Positions 1 through 10,689 of a DNA stretch of 64,000 nucleotides are shown here, piece after piece. Source of the stretch: Datnioides undecimradiatus. Lineage: Eukaryota > Chordata > Actinopteri > Lobotiformes > Datnioididae. Both the position numbers and the translations under genes were made by a program. The stretch covers positions 930,001-994,000 of the forward strand of contig WARS01000981.1 of NCBI GenBank assembly GCA_008933995.1, read 5' to 3'. A model generated the notes under the pieces. It saw only the letters and a list, made by a program, of their open reading frames with translations, made no database searches and was not told where the DNA came from. The stretch's first letter is position 1. Each line of letters begins with the position of its first letter.

Positions 1-3000
1 TGAACTGGAGGAAGAAACTAGAACATCAAAGTGCATGCTGTTTTCTCTCTGTGGTAAAATGCCAGTGCACAGTAAGAGAAAATAACAGTGTTTGTATGTT
101 AGAGAGCAATCTGCAAAGTATAAGAGGAAGGAACAGGATCTCTCTTAAATGGTTGTATGAATTATCAAGTAGGTTGTAATGAATTTGAGTCCTCTGCTCT
201 TTGCAGAAGATGTTGACTGCACAAAAGACATCTTAAGTTTTGCTAGCCACTGTGTCAGACACTGCTAAATGCATTTGTCAGTGGTGAGTTTAACAAATCA
301 GCTGCCAACACAAAAGTGTACTTTTTTTTCTCAGTAAATCCAAACAGTGCATTTTCCTTCGTTGTTGCATCTGCAAAGAGTTGTGCACGTCTGTGTTCTT
401 GTGAGCAACCAGGAAGAAGTTGCAGAAGGATTTCAATATGATGTGTTTTCAGCAGCAAAACTAGGTCACTGTTAATATTGCAGCGCGTTATCAGCGACCG
501 GACAGATACGGCTCCTTTTGTTGTTTTACCGGGGCAGTTATATTAACAGTCATTAAACAACTTATGAAAGCCAATTAGTTACTGCAGAGGCATCAGGAGT
601 GTAGAGATGGAAACTACCGTCTTTTGTTAGTTTTACTCATGGCTGCGGTGGTATTTGAAGCGCTCTGTGCAGCTACAAAAGGGAGATTTCAAAAAAGTTC
701 AACTGACTATTTTAATAAACTGCTGATTTCAACAATAAGTAAATCTGTATTTTGACTATAAAATATTAGTCTTTCATCAATACTGTTCTCTCGTGCATGT
801 TTAAAGTATCAGTAACTTGTGATAAAAGTAACTCAGCTCTCATGAGGACAGTGAGTTAGTTGGACTTCCTCTTACTGATTTAAACCTTGTTTTTCACAAC
901 AAAGCAGTAGGACTTCATTTATGACGAGAGTACTCAGGTAATGATGGCTAATGAAGGTTTAAGTCAAGCTTTGACTCTGGGCTTGAGACACAGTCTGCTG
1001 TGCGTTTACTTCGCAAATAAGCCAGAGAAATATTACTGATACATACGATAACATAGTATATCAGATGCACGCAATGCTGCCGCAGCCAGCGCTGCTCATT
1101 ACGCTGCCGAGATAGCTGGTGTGGTGTAATCTGTGATGCTGGGGTGAGATGATCAGAATGAATAAAAGAAAGATTTGCCCTTAATTAACCTGCTTTATTA
1201 CTCAGAGTATTATCAGCCGTATTGGAAATAAATCACATTCAAACAATCACAAAGGGCCAGTCGCCGTGGGAGACGATCAGTTTTAGCCCATCTCTTACAT
1301 GAGACAAAATGTAGCTAAAAACTGGTTGTAACGCAGGTCATCTGATGAGCTGAGGTGGTCATCTGACATATTCTCTTTATTAAACCTGCTTCAGTGTGGT
1401 CTTTGCTGTCTGTGCCAAACACTAACTGCTGTCAAAACAGTGTGTTCTCTGACTGTGATGTCTTCTCCAGGGATATTCTGTTGCTGAGGTTTCTGTAGGT
1501 GGTGCTCTTTTCTTCATCTGCGCAGCTTTGACATCCATCACTGCTCAGCCAACTTGACACCCTATGGAACCGAATAACAGCTGAATATATTTGGAAAGTA
1601 AAGTCAATACCTGATGGTGAAACACAAGCACCACTCAATACTCAGTGTTGAAACTTAACTAGTACAGAATGTGTTGCAATGCAATAGCTCACACTGGTGT
1701 GCATCTGTCTGCATCTATGTGGATAGAATCCCTCTGTCTAGCATTGATTTGATTTTATCTGATCACTTGATTTGAACATTTTTTCATTCAGGTGGATAAA
1801 TATAATTCACCAGTCACTGCTTAATTGTTGTAGACTCAAGTCTGGATTCCTTAAACTGAATGTTTATCATTAAATTGCAGTAAAAAGCAGGGCAAATGCA
1901 AATGTTGACATGCAAATGATGCATAATATTTCTTTATTTCATCTGCAGCAAATCACAGTCAAATCCACAAATCCATTACACTGCGCCAACCTTGTCAGGA
2001 TCTGTTTCTGCAAAAAAGCTCAAGACACATATGAAAATGAAAGGCAAGAGGAATTGGACCGGACCATTCTGTGATAATTCCTCTTGAAATGTGCCACGGT
2101 TCTACCTTCAGCGGGATACGAGCACTGGAATTCAAAGCGCTTCTAGTAATGATGCCGTAACAACACAAACATTGTTTTTCAGATCACAGTAGATTTATGC
2201 CAAGGGCGAGTACAGGAAGCAGAGCACCTTGGGAAATGCATGTGGATTCTCAGCGGAGCAGTGTTCATGCTTTCATTGTCGGCTGGTAAAACAAAACGAG
2301 AGCAAAGACAACAACAGGCAGCGACAAACCCATTTGTATTGAGAATGGCAGTTGCTCATCTCAAGTCTGTTAGATGAAGATAATGTAATATTGAGACAAA
2401 TGCATCAAACAAATGCCACAATTAGGAAGTGACACTGTTATCTTCCCAAAGCATGCTAGATGTGAAGCGTTGAGTGTTCATGTTTTATGTATTTATTTCA
2501 AAACGAGCAGCCTGTTGGATATGTCACAAAGAGCATTTTTGGATCAGGATCCAATTAAGACTGGCGACCTGGCATGTCACAGCATGCGAGAACAAGAACA
2601 AATGACTGTGCCCTGGAAAACAAAGGCACAGTGGTTATTTTACTTTCCAAACAATTTTGCATGTAATTACGCTCGTTTTCCCGAATGCGTCTCTCTCCTG
2701 ATTCAGTGCACTCTGTACACCGGCAGAATAATTCAATTTGAACTGATTCTGCTGGTTCCAAAGCCTCACAGGTGCAAAAACCTGGTCATACGATTGACTT
2801 GTTGTCTGGTTCTTGGGTCCAAATAAGGAATTCACTGCACGCAACGACAGATTTCACTCAATGTTTTAAGAGAATTTCAATCATCGTATGACCGCAAACC
2901 AATCAAATACATTTCAGAATGTCCCCGATGTCACGTATCGCCTGTGCCTGATTCATCTTACCTTTCAGTTGTGAGAAAGCTCGTGATTGTTAGACTGCCA

Positions 3001-4317
3001 GCCAACAAGAGCAATTTTCCTTTGCATTAGTAATGAGGCTATCAATGGCAAATTAGAGAGGAGGATGAGGCAACTGTCTACCCACACTGCTGCAGATCAA
3101 TTGGCTTCAATTGTGCAACTGAATGCAGCTGATTATGAGTCTGAAGTAAACAAAACATTTCCCAGGCCAGCGCTCAAGCATGATCCATCCTTTTATCAAA
3201 CGGCATCATAGCAGGAGCGTTTTAATAACAGTGATGACTAACCATAGTTATTTCATTGTGTCAGCTTCCTCTTTCCTCACAGTTCCTGACACTCAACCAC
3301 TGCTGCTGACAGATGAAAGAGAAGACAAACAGAGGAGAACTGATCTTTAGAAACGGGATATTTCTGCGATATCGCCGTCATTCACACACAACTAAACGTG
3401 TTCCAGCTCACACAAAGCAACAGTTAACATGCCTGTGTCCTTTCTGGAGGAGTTTGACTGCTGGGGGTCACGGTTCTGGGTGCTGGCAGCTTTCACAAAG
3501 GAAAAAGGAACAACTAAAGATGTTGCAGAACAGTTTGGAGCAAACTTAACTTTATGCAAAGGAAGCGCATCGTCTTGGCCAACAAAGTCTCTCTTATAAC
3601 TACCGTCTTGGCTATAGGAACAGGCAAGATAAATGGATGAAAACAGGATTAAGTTAAATCTGATTTAATTTGCGGTCCTCACTGGAAAACGTAGATGGAA
3701 TGATGAAAAAATCCTCTTGTTATGAGACAGAGAATGAAAACACAACAATAAAGTTAGAGCCAGGGCCGTGGCCTGGGCATCCTTTTGCTTCTCAGTCACT
3801 CTTTGACGCTAAAAATCTTCAGACAAGGTCATTTTTAGTTTACTCCCTCAGAGGCTTCGACAAAAAACAGCGCTGCCAAATACTTGCTCAGTGTATCAAA
3901 GGAAATTGTGAAAAACATGTAAGCTATTGCATGTTATCATGACCATGGTCAGTGCTCACCACGCAGACCTGCACCAATGTTGTATTTATTGCATGAATGG
4001 GGTGACCTTACTGCCGTCATCTCTTCAGGCCCTCCTGTGCACTCACAGCACAGAGGCAGGTGCCTGTCTTTGCTGAGGGATTGAGACAGATTGGACTCGC
4101 TCTCTTTTATTTGCTTGCTTTACAGCTGTCCCGTCACTTGGTATCCACAGAGGCGACTAAAATGATGTTACTGAGGCAACAACGGTGTTTTGATTTACAA
4201 AGACGACCAAATGTGATGGAAATTACAAGGGACTGGCGTGAACTTTGTCCCAGACCATGGTATTGTAATGAATCTGGTGATCACCAGGCTCTTCCTGTAA
4301 TGCAGCTATGAAGCCGG

Positions 4318-4347
4318 CTGCTAACCACTGCTAACCGCTGCTAACAG
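4318..4347. repeat. 10-bp tandem repeat, 3 copies
   Basis: Three adjacent copies of CTGCTAACCA, CTGCTAACCG and CTGCTAACAG. This is a short minisatellite-like array with no evident function. Confidence 0.8.
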
Positions 4348-6188
4348 GGCTGTAGACTGTCGGTATTGTCATCTGTGTTTGCAGGAGTTATCCTGTCTGT
4401 AACTTCTTTATGCAGACGATGCACAAACGGTTGCTCTAAATAGTAAGGCAATTCTGTGATGATCTAAATGCACCGTTTGCCAAGATGCCCATTCCAATCT
4501 GTCCTTCCACACTTTAATTTCAAGATGTGCAAGAACAAAGAGTGCAGCTACTTATGGGCTGAATTTATACAGAAAAATAAACATTTAGCAAATATTGAGC
4601 TGTGAGTTTTGTGATTGTTGGACTCAAAATGAAGGATGTCGGACAGATATGATAGACGCTCTCATCAGGCATAGTGTGCAGGCACCGTGCTCCATTTTTG
4701 CTCAATGATCTCCAACTTTTAGTCTAAATCCTTTCTTTTATGCTTGATAAACTAAGGAGCAGACACTGAGGAGGATGTGTGTGTGATTAGGAAGAGGCTA
4801 GTCTCTTTGAAAAGGGACCACAGATTCCTTACAACATGGCAAATAGCATCATAATGATAAATCATTCATTACATATATATTTAAACACCAGGTAATGTTT
4901 ATTTAGTGGCCTCTGAGTGCGTGAGGCCAAAGGACCTGTGGACCCACGGAACACGTCGTGATCAGTGTCCATTTCATGTCTGTTTATCATTTAATCAAAG
5001 TGATGAAAGAATATATCTGCACCTGTCTCAAAGCTGTCCTGATCAACTCCAAAACATTGTATTCATTGGACAGCTTCATTAAACATAACTATGTCTTCCT
5101 CCAGATTCATAAAGAAGTTGTCATTTTGCAGTTTTCGTGCAATAAGGTACAATAACGTTGTTTAGATGCTGCAGCAGAATACATTTGCATATGAAAAAGG
5201 AGCGGGAGTTTTGCCAAACTCTGTCACTGTGCCTTAATAAAAATGAAGTTTAGCAATAATGAAAGAGCACCGCTTGAAGTGGTCTGCCGCTGTGTTTACG
5301 ATGGCAGTTCCCAGGATGCTCTGACGACTTCTTGAGGGGAATCCAGCAAAATGGCACGTACCTTAATGTTGCTTTCGTTTTATTAAAACCGGAGGAAGCA
5401 TACAGTCGTCCGTGTGTCTTGATATCTTCTTTTTTCAAAATAGTTAAAAAGAGAACCTCACTGATTATTTCCACTTCAAAAAATGCCTCCTGCTTCCTAC
5501 CATGCCTCATTTTATACACACTGACTAACCTTTTCTACCTACTGTCAAAGAGCTTTTGCTAGAGCTTTAGCACAATCCCCCACTGTGATCCAACTCCCCT
5601 CCACACAGGCACCCGACCAACCAGCAGCAGTTGGGAGTGCAGACAAGGATATGATCCCTGGCTTCCCAACTGCCGACAGCGTCAGTTGTGTTTACCACAC
5701 TGCCCATCCAAACTGGGGCCAAAGGTCTAAGCTGGGACCTTTTACTATCACAGAGTAAATCCTAGCCTTAGGAGCGGTGGGTCAGTGCTTTTTCTCCTGT
5801 GCAACACAAAAGTGTTTCTGTGTCAAGACTAATTTGATGGCAGCACGTCCAGATTAAGTGAAGTTAAATCTTTTCTCCACAAAACTTAGCAATGCAATGC
5901 AAGACCATGCAAACTACTTCCATCTTACACTTCTCAGCGCTTTTCAGTGACATGTTTTCTCTTACAACAGAGCAGAGTTCATTAAAAGTGTTGAAAATCT
6001 AACACAGGAAGATAAAAATTTTTCTCTCCAGACCCAAAGACAAATCCTAAATAATGTGTTCCAAAATCCCTTATCCCCGTCACGGCTGTCTCGCTGGCTG
6101 TGTGGGAGATGCTTCGCGTTGAAAGCAGCTGTGCGCTGAGCAGAGGTGGTCTCTGCGGTCAGAGCGGCCTTCTATCTTGAAGTCTGTT

Positions 6189-6203
6189 TATATATATATA
6201 TAT
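6189..6203. repeat. (TA)n simple repeat
   Basis: Uninterrupted TA dinucleotides, about 7.5 units, about 1.1 kb upstream of the coding exon. The position is too distant and too repetitive to be called a TATA box. Confidence 0.8.
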
Positions 6204-7012
6204 TTTCTATATAACAAAAACACACTCTATGAAAACACCTCATAAAAACATAAATCTCACCTTGTGTGTCTCTCCACTCAGAGGAGCATTGGCTTGCTCG
6301 CCATCACTTTAGATGTTTTTATTTGGCTCTTAAGTTTAACTTCTCCACCTCTGATGAAGAGCAGCAGCTTCCTGAACATTGAGTGAAGGTATGAGGACAA
6401 CTTGTTTCCTATTTGCTCCTGAAATATATTAAGAATTTACATCAGTTCTCACTAAAACTTGAAAAACAAGAATACATAACACTCCTGTTGCTGGAAATTC
6501 CAACCAGGTTTTAAAATGAATCACGCATCGACTCCAATGACTTTACCCAAAATAGCAGCAGTGAGAATGTTAGAATCTCATCACACATAGAATCACCTCA
6601 TTATGTTCCTTTCTGCCCAGCACTGTTTCTATTCTCCACAAATGAACACATCTATGTGCTTCAACCGGACAGCACAGTCCAAACTGTCAGGCGACTGCAT
6701 GAAAACCCCTCATTAAAGCACATTGGAGGCATGTCAGACAACAGCAAAAATTCATATCAACGGATGATTTTCACAAAACTGCCCCAATCCCAAATCACCT
6801 TGTGCATTAATTAGCAGGCTGCTATTTTAGCCTTAAATGAAAATCAATCCTGAATCATCTTTTTTAATCCTGCTCTAGTTCTGTCAGAGGGCAGAGAAAG
6901 GAAAGCAGGGTTGAGGATTCAAAGCAGCCCCCAAAAAAAGAAAAAAAAACAGAGCAAGGACTGTTCACGGATGATAGACAGAAGCCTCAGCCAATGCCGG
7001 TTGAGCAGGGGC

Positions 7013-7046
7013 TGCCCTCCCTCCTCCTCTCCCCCCAATCTTGCAG
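7013..7046 (+). promoter_or_regulatory. candidate splice acceptor upstream of the start codon
   Basis: A pyrimidine-rich tract of about 30 bases (CCTCC and CTCCTCCTCT runs, then CCCCCC) is followed by TTGCAG ending at 7046, a good 3' splice-site sequence. If used, the exon with the start codon at 7337 would begin at 7047 and be preceded by a separate non-coding exon further upstream. If not used, the pyrimidine tract could instead be part of a TATA-less promoter. Sequence alone does not separate the two. Confidence 0.35.
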
Positions 7047-7102
7047 AGTGCTGGTCCCTCTGTGTGCTGTAGTACGTGGAAGAGAGGGAGATCGAATACT
7101 GC

Positions 7103-7159
7103 ATGAGGAGCCAGCCTCTGTGCGTGCGTGCCGCCAACTACTACTTGCACTGGATTTAA
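7103..7159 (+). other. upstream ORF 1 in the 5' leader (18 codons)
   Basis: ATG at 7103, stop TAA at 7157-7159. It encodes an 18-residue peptide beginning MRSQPLC. It lies in a different frame from the main start and ends about 180 bases before it, so reinitiation or leaky scanning would be needed if the leader begins upstream of 7103. Protein-level function is unknown. Confidence 0.4.
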
Positions 7160-7188
7160 AGCATCTTCAGCACAGCCCGCAAGTGGGG

Positions 7189-7209
7189 ATGAAAAGCTCT
7201 CCAAACTGA
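7189..7209 (+). other. upstream ORF 2 in the 5' leader (6 codons)
   Basis: ATG at 7189, stop TGA at 7207-7209, encoding MKSSPN. The -3 position of this ATG is G, a reasonable initiation context. It may lower translation of the main frame starting at 7337. Confidence 0.4.
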
Positions 7210-7336
7210 CATTGAGGGGAAAAATAAAAGCCAGAGAAAGCAAAGTGGGCAGCTGTCTGAAGCCCTGTTGTGGAAGATACTAAAAGAGCGCCTTTAAAAC
7301 AAACGAGCAGATCAGAATCAGCTCTGCTTAGGCAGC

Positions 7337-7397
7337 ATGTATAATTCGGTATGTTTCATCATCCTGTCATGGGTGTTTGCTGTGCTTGTGTTTCCAG
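7337..7397 (+). CDS. IgLON family cell-adhesion protein (ntm or opcml), first coding exon 1b: signal peptide, partial
   Basis: IgLONs (LSAMP, OPCML, NTM, NEGR1) are GPI-anchored neuronal proteins with three Ig domains that control adhesion and neurite growth at the cell surface. Seen here: ATG at 7337 with A at -3, an upstream in-frame stop at 7295, then 20 whole codons reading MYNSVCF, a hydrophobic core (IILSWVFAVLV) and FP, and the first base of a Gly codon. The exon ends at 7397 in AG|GTAAGA, intron phase 1. Known of the family, from memory: the alternative first exons of mammalian OPCML and NTM encode 21 residues ending in Gly at the same phase, joining an exon that begins VPVRSG. M-Y and final P-G match OPCML; the N-S at positions 3-4 and the F at 19 match NTM. 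Paralogue choice is uncertain, with a slight lean to ntm. The remaining exons (Ig domains, GPI signal) lie outside the window, consistent with the huge first introns of IgLON genes. Signal cleavage would fall in the next exon. Confidence 0.6.
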
Positions 7398-7403
7398 GTA
7401 AGA
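7398..7403 (+). other. 5' splice site (donor) of intron 1
   Basis: CAG|GTAAGA, matching the vertebrate donor consensus almost perfectly. It interrupts the Gly codon after its first base (phase 1), as expected for the exon joined to the IgLON first Ig-domain exon. Confidence 0.6.
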
Positions 7404-10400
7404 CTTCTTCTATTCCCTTGTGTCTCCTCTGTGCATGTGTGTGTTTACATTCCTCTGTCTTCTGGCGTGTGGCTCCTCGGCTCCTGTAAACCCAGACCGG
7501 TGCACTGTTCAGACAGATCCTCACTTATTTTTCTTTCTCGGGCTTTTCTTTCTACAAATCGTCTAACTCTGTGAGGCTTGTTGGGACATCCAGAGGAGAG
7601 AAGTTGATGTTAAGTTTATGGAGAAGCTTTCTGTGTCGGTTCGGTCCTGCCAGGGGTTCTCTCACAAGGAATCAGAAAAAGTTCCCTCCGTTTCAACTTG
7701 TCAGCTTCTCAGTCTTTAGAAAAATATGAGTGAGCCCTAATGTCAAAGATTTCTCTCCTGAACTAAATCAGCCTTTACTTTGATTAGTAGTTACAGCAGT
7801 TGATGTTGTTCCTAAGCCCGGGGTCGCGAGTAAAATCAGTACTTGTTTGGCATTTATGCAAAAATCTATTTTTACTAGCAGCCATTTGAATGACATTTTG
7901 ATCAGTTAATAACAAAAACGTACGCAGATGTCAGTACTATTGAAGGATTACCTCCATGATGAAGTAGTCTGTGTGAGCAACCATGATGTGTTGATCAGTG
8001 GAGCGGCAAGAGCATAAGTGCTGTTTTGATTGATGCGCTAACGCCAGCGCTGCCCTTTAACCTTTAGCCTCAATATCATCACGTGGCCGAGAAGATGTTC
8101 CTGACAGGGGAACCTGGACTTGGTCGCAATGAGGAAAAACCGCTTCCCTGTGGTGTCACGGGGGAGCTCGGTGTTCTGAAATTATGTTAAATGAGCTTGA
8201 CGCTTGAAAATGCAAATATGTGCCCAAAGCACCTGAAGTGAGAGAAATATGTTTTCTCGCCTCAAAGGGATTATGTGAAGGAGATTATGTGAGAATCAGT
8301 CTGACAGGGAAATAATGTGATGCATGGGTGTATGCATCTACCTTTTATTCTACCAACTCAGCTTCCAAGTCCTGCAAACAAGTTCTGTGAGGGAGCCTTA
8401 AGCCTTTCTTTAACTTTGATCGATTCAATACATGCGCTGTGAACAGGTAGGTTAGTAACAAAGTGTTTAAGGATGGTATGCATAATTCATCAACATGAAT
8501 GCTGGCTACGCTGTTATCCCGCTTTCAGAGTTTGTACTCATATCGCAAAACAGCAGTGTTGCATGCATTCCACAATGGCTACACCGTGTCCACGGTTGCA
8601 TCACACAAAGTGGTTGGATGCAGTGTGACAGAGCGGTTCTGGTGCCCAATGTCTGTTGCGGAACTGGCAAATTTGGCGGGTTGCATTATAGTTAAAACAG
8701 ACAGAGATCAATGGCTTTCTTCACCTTGCCAATCTCACAGAAGTGGCATGTCTCCCTCAGACAGTGGCATTACTGAGCCTGTGGAGAGCACTTACTGCCC
8801 TGTGAGGGTGGGGCATGTGGGAGGGGAGCTCACTCAGGTGGTCTTGCACATACACGTGCACACCCCCGGGTTTGTGACTAAGAAACAAACATATTTCCCT
8901 TAAGAAGTAAAGACTTACATATCTTATCACTTAAAGTAATGAGTACTTGTCTCGTTGCATAGTAAACAACAGTAAGGCTTGCTCTGTTTGGGTGTATTGT
9001 TGCCTTGTCATTCTAAATGAGCGCACATGCTCATGTCATTTAATATGAAAAGCACAACAGACGGCATTATCAAAACTTATCTGGCAAATCCTGAGCCCTG
9101 CAAGGCAAAAATAAACTATTTCAGCTTAACTGAACATAAAGCAGTTGTAAATGTGCTTTAGGTTGGCTGAAGCTCAAAGAGAAATGGCGTGAAACAGAAT
9201 ATGAAGACAAACAGAAGAAATCAAAAATAGAAAAGTGACATTCTGGAGGCGCTCAGCTCGGTATGAAATGTCTTGATATTGCCTGTTTTGACATCAGTGC
9301 ACTCGCATGTCTGGGCTTTATGCTTCGCCCAAGGTGGACCTCCTGCAGGATGTGCATACATCAAAATACATGTGCGCTCAGCATGTAATGCTAATACAAA
9401 CGTGTATGTGCGATTTACCAACTGCACTGCAAATAGGTTATTCATTATTTAGATTTCATGAATGCACACACACCCATATGCTGCAGCATGTTTTATGAAA
9501 TGTATCAATTTGATTTCATGTCCATGTTGTCCACCTTTAAAGTTTTGTTTGCAGTCTGATCACCAGACATCTCCCACTATCCAAAAAGTTCTTTAAACCA
9601 TAGAGGAATAGTTTTAGATTTTGGAAAATAAGCTTATTCCAACAGGCAAACAGGCAGGATGACATCATCTGTCATTGCCCTCTGAAGCTGTTACACATCA
9701 TCCCTGTTAAAAATAAATCCATTTTATGATACAATAGGCAAGGTTTCAGGAAAGATAATGGTTTGGGTTAAAATACCTAATTTTTTAGGATAAGGTGTCC
9801 TTCGTTGTCATGGCTACAGTAAAAAAAAATAAGTGTTTAAGATAAGGGAATAATAGTTGGCATGCTTTTAAAAAGTAATGTTAACGTGGAAACGGGAGAC
9901 AGTCCAGTGTTTTGGTGAACCCTTCCTCTACCATGACCTTCTTCTATAATAACATCACTTGACTACCTCTTGTTTCCCTGTTCTTCTATTTCCTAACTCC
10001 ACTAGATGGCTTTGTTACTTGAAAGCTTAGTTTGGGGCTCATGTTCGACTCATGAGTTCGATGATCTTGGATGAGTTAGATGAGAAGACTAGTAGCATGA
10101 CTGGGACCTGGGGACCTCAAGAAGACCTTGGGAGTCACTTCACCAAGAGTCACAAGAGTTCAGCCAACATACCACAATGCTAAAAAGATAAAATACTGCA
10201 TACCGCAGCTTTAAGGGTTGTGGAATTTCAGCAGGCCATGGAGGACCACAACTCTCTGCCACAGCTTCATCTCAGACACAGTGGTATCATGCATTATCAT
10301 GCTCCCCTGGACTTTTTGTCATGTAGTTCCTGGAGTAATCCTGCATGTTTTGCTGTGATTTTGAATGTGGAAAATTGCAATGAAAAATGATCTTCAGTGT

Positions 10401-10505
10401 TTCTTTGCCACCTTTATTCATGCAGGAGAGGGTTTTGCTGAGTGTGCATGTTCTTTTTCCGCCTTGCCCTGCTTCACGTTCATACACGTTCTGTGCATCC
10501 TTCAC
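7404..10505 (+). other. intron 1, no recognisable element
   Basis: No exon or repeat family was recognised. The + strand frame at 8499-8903 (134 codons) shows no domain and is best read as chance. A CTCF-like 12-mer lies at 9999-10010 and is listed separately. Confidence 0.5.
9999..10010 (+). promoter_or_regulatory. CTCF-like core motif
   Basis: CCACTAGATGGC matches the core of the vertebrate CTCF recognition sequence (CCAC/G-T/C-AG-A/G-T/G-GGC). Single motif hits of this length occur by chance, so occupancy is not implied. Confidence 0.25.
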
Positions 10506-10605
10506 ACCTGGGAGCTGCCCAGTACCATTACCTCACATCCTCTGACCGAGCAGCTGCCTCTTTCCTGCCTTGCTCAAGGGCACCTTGTCAGAAGCTCTCA
10601 ACAGA
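10506..10605 (-). repeat. SINE-like fragment (teleost interspersed repeat), diverged
   Basis: It contains CTGGGAGCTGCCCAGTACCA and, further on, CCTTGCTCAAGGGCACCT. Both resemble phrases that recur in acanthomorph SINE tails, where the reverse complement reads AGGTGCCCTTGAGCAAGG. No A box or B box was seen, so it would be a tail fragment. The family assignment is from memory only. Confidence 0.35.
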
Positions 10606-10644
10606 AAGAAGAGATGGCCACTTTGATGTTCTGGTCATGAGTCT

Positions 10645-10650
<6 letters not shown>

Positions 10651-10686
<36 letters not shown>
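10651..10686. repeat. (TG)18 microsatellite
   Basis: Eighteen uninterrupted TG units. This is a likely length-polymorphic marker with Z-DNA-forming potential. Confidence 0.95.

Positions 10687-10689
<3 letters not shown>

Larger units (their letters stand above)
1..7046. other. 5' flanking DNA, no supported gene
   Basis: No open frame here has a recognisable domain, a plausible exon structure or sustained coding bias; the longest is about 137 codons and reads as chance. Small items seen are a three-copy 10-bp tandem repeat near 4318-4347 and a (TA)n run at 6189-6203. The segment is either the promoter-proximal flank of the exon at 7337 or, if the gene also uses a more distal first exon as mammalian IgLON genes do, part of that longer isoform's first intron. 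No convincing TATA box was found near 7047. Confidence 0.6.
7047..7336 (+). other. probable 5' untranslated leader of the IgLON-like exon
   Basis: This is the stretch between the candidate acceptor and the ATG. The reading frame of the downstream start is closed by TAA at 7295-7297, with no in-frame ATG between that stop and 7337, so the start at 7337 is the first usable one in frame. Two upstream ATGs in other frames open short uORFs (7103-7159 and 7189-7209), and both terminate before 7337. The true transcription start is not determined. Confidence 0.45.

Noticed and set aside
2413-2826. 137-codon plus-strand frame in the 5' flank.
   Set aside because: No domain, and overlapping minus-strand frames of similar quality exist. 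No donor or acceptor arrangement supports an exon.
5582-5700. GATATGATCCCTGGCTTCCC resembling a SINE B box region.
   Set aside because: No A box at the right distance and no recognisable SINE body, so not supported as an element.
8499-8903. 134-codon plus-strand frame shortly after the IgLON-like exon.
   Set aside because: It is not in splice register with the exon, contains no Ig-domain landmarks (paired Cys, Trp, DxGxYxC) and looks like chance.
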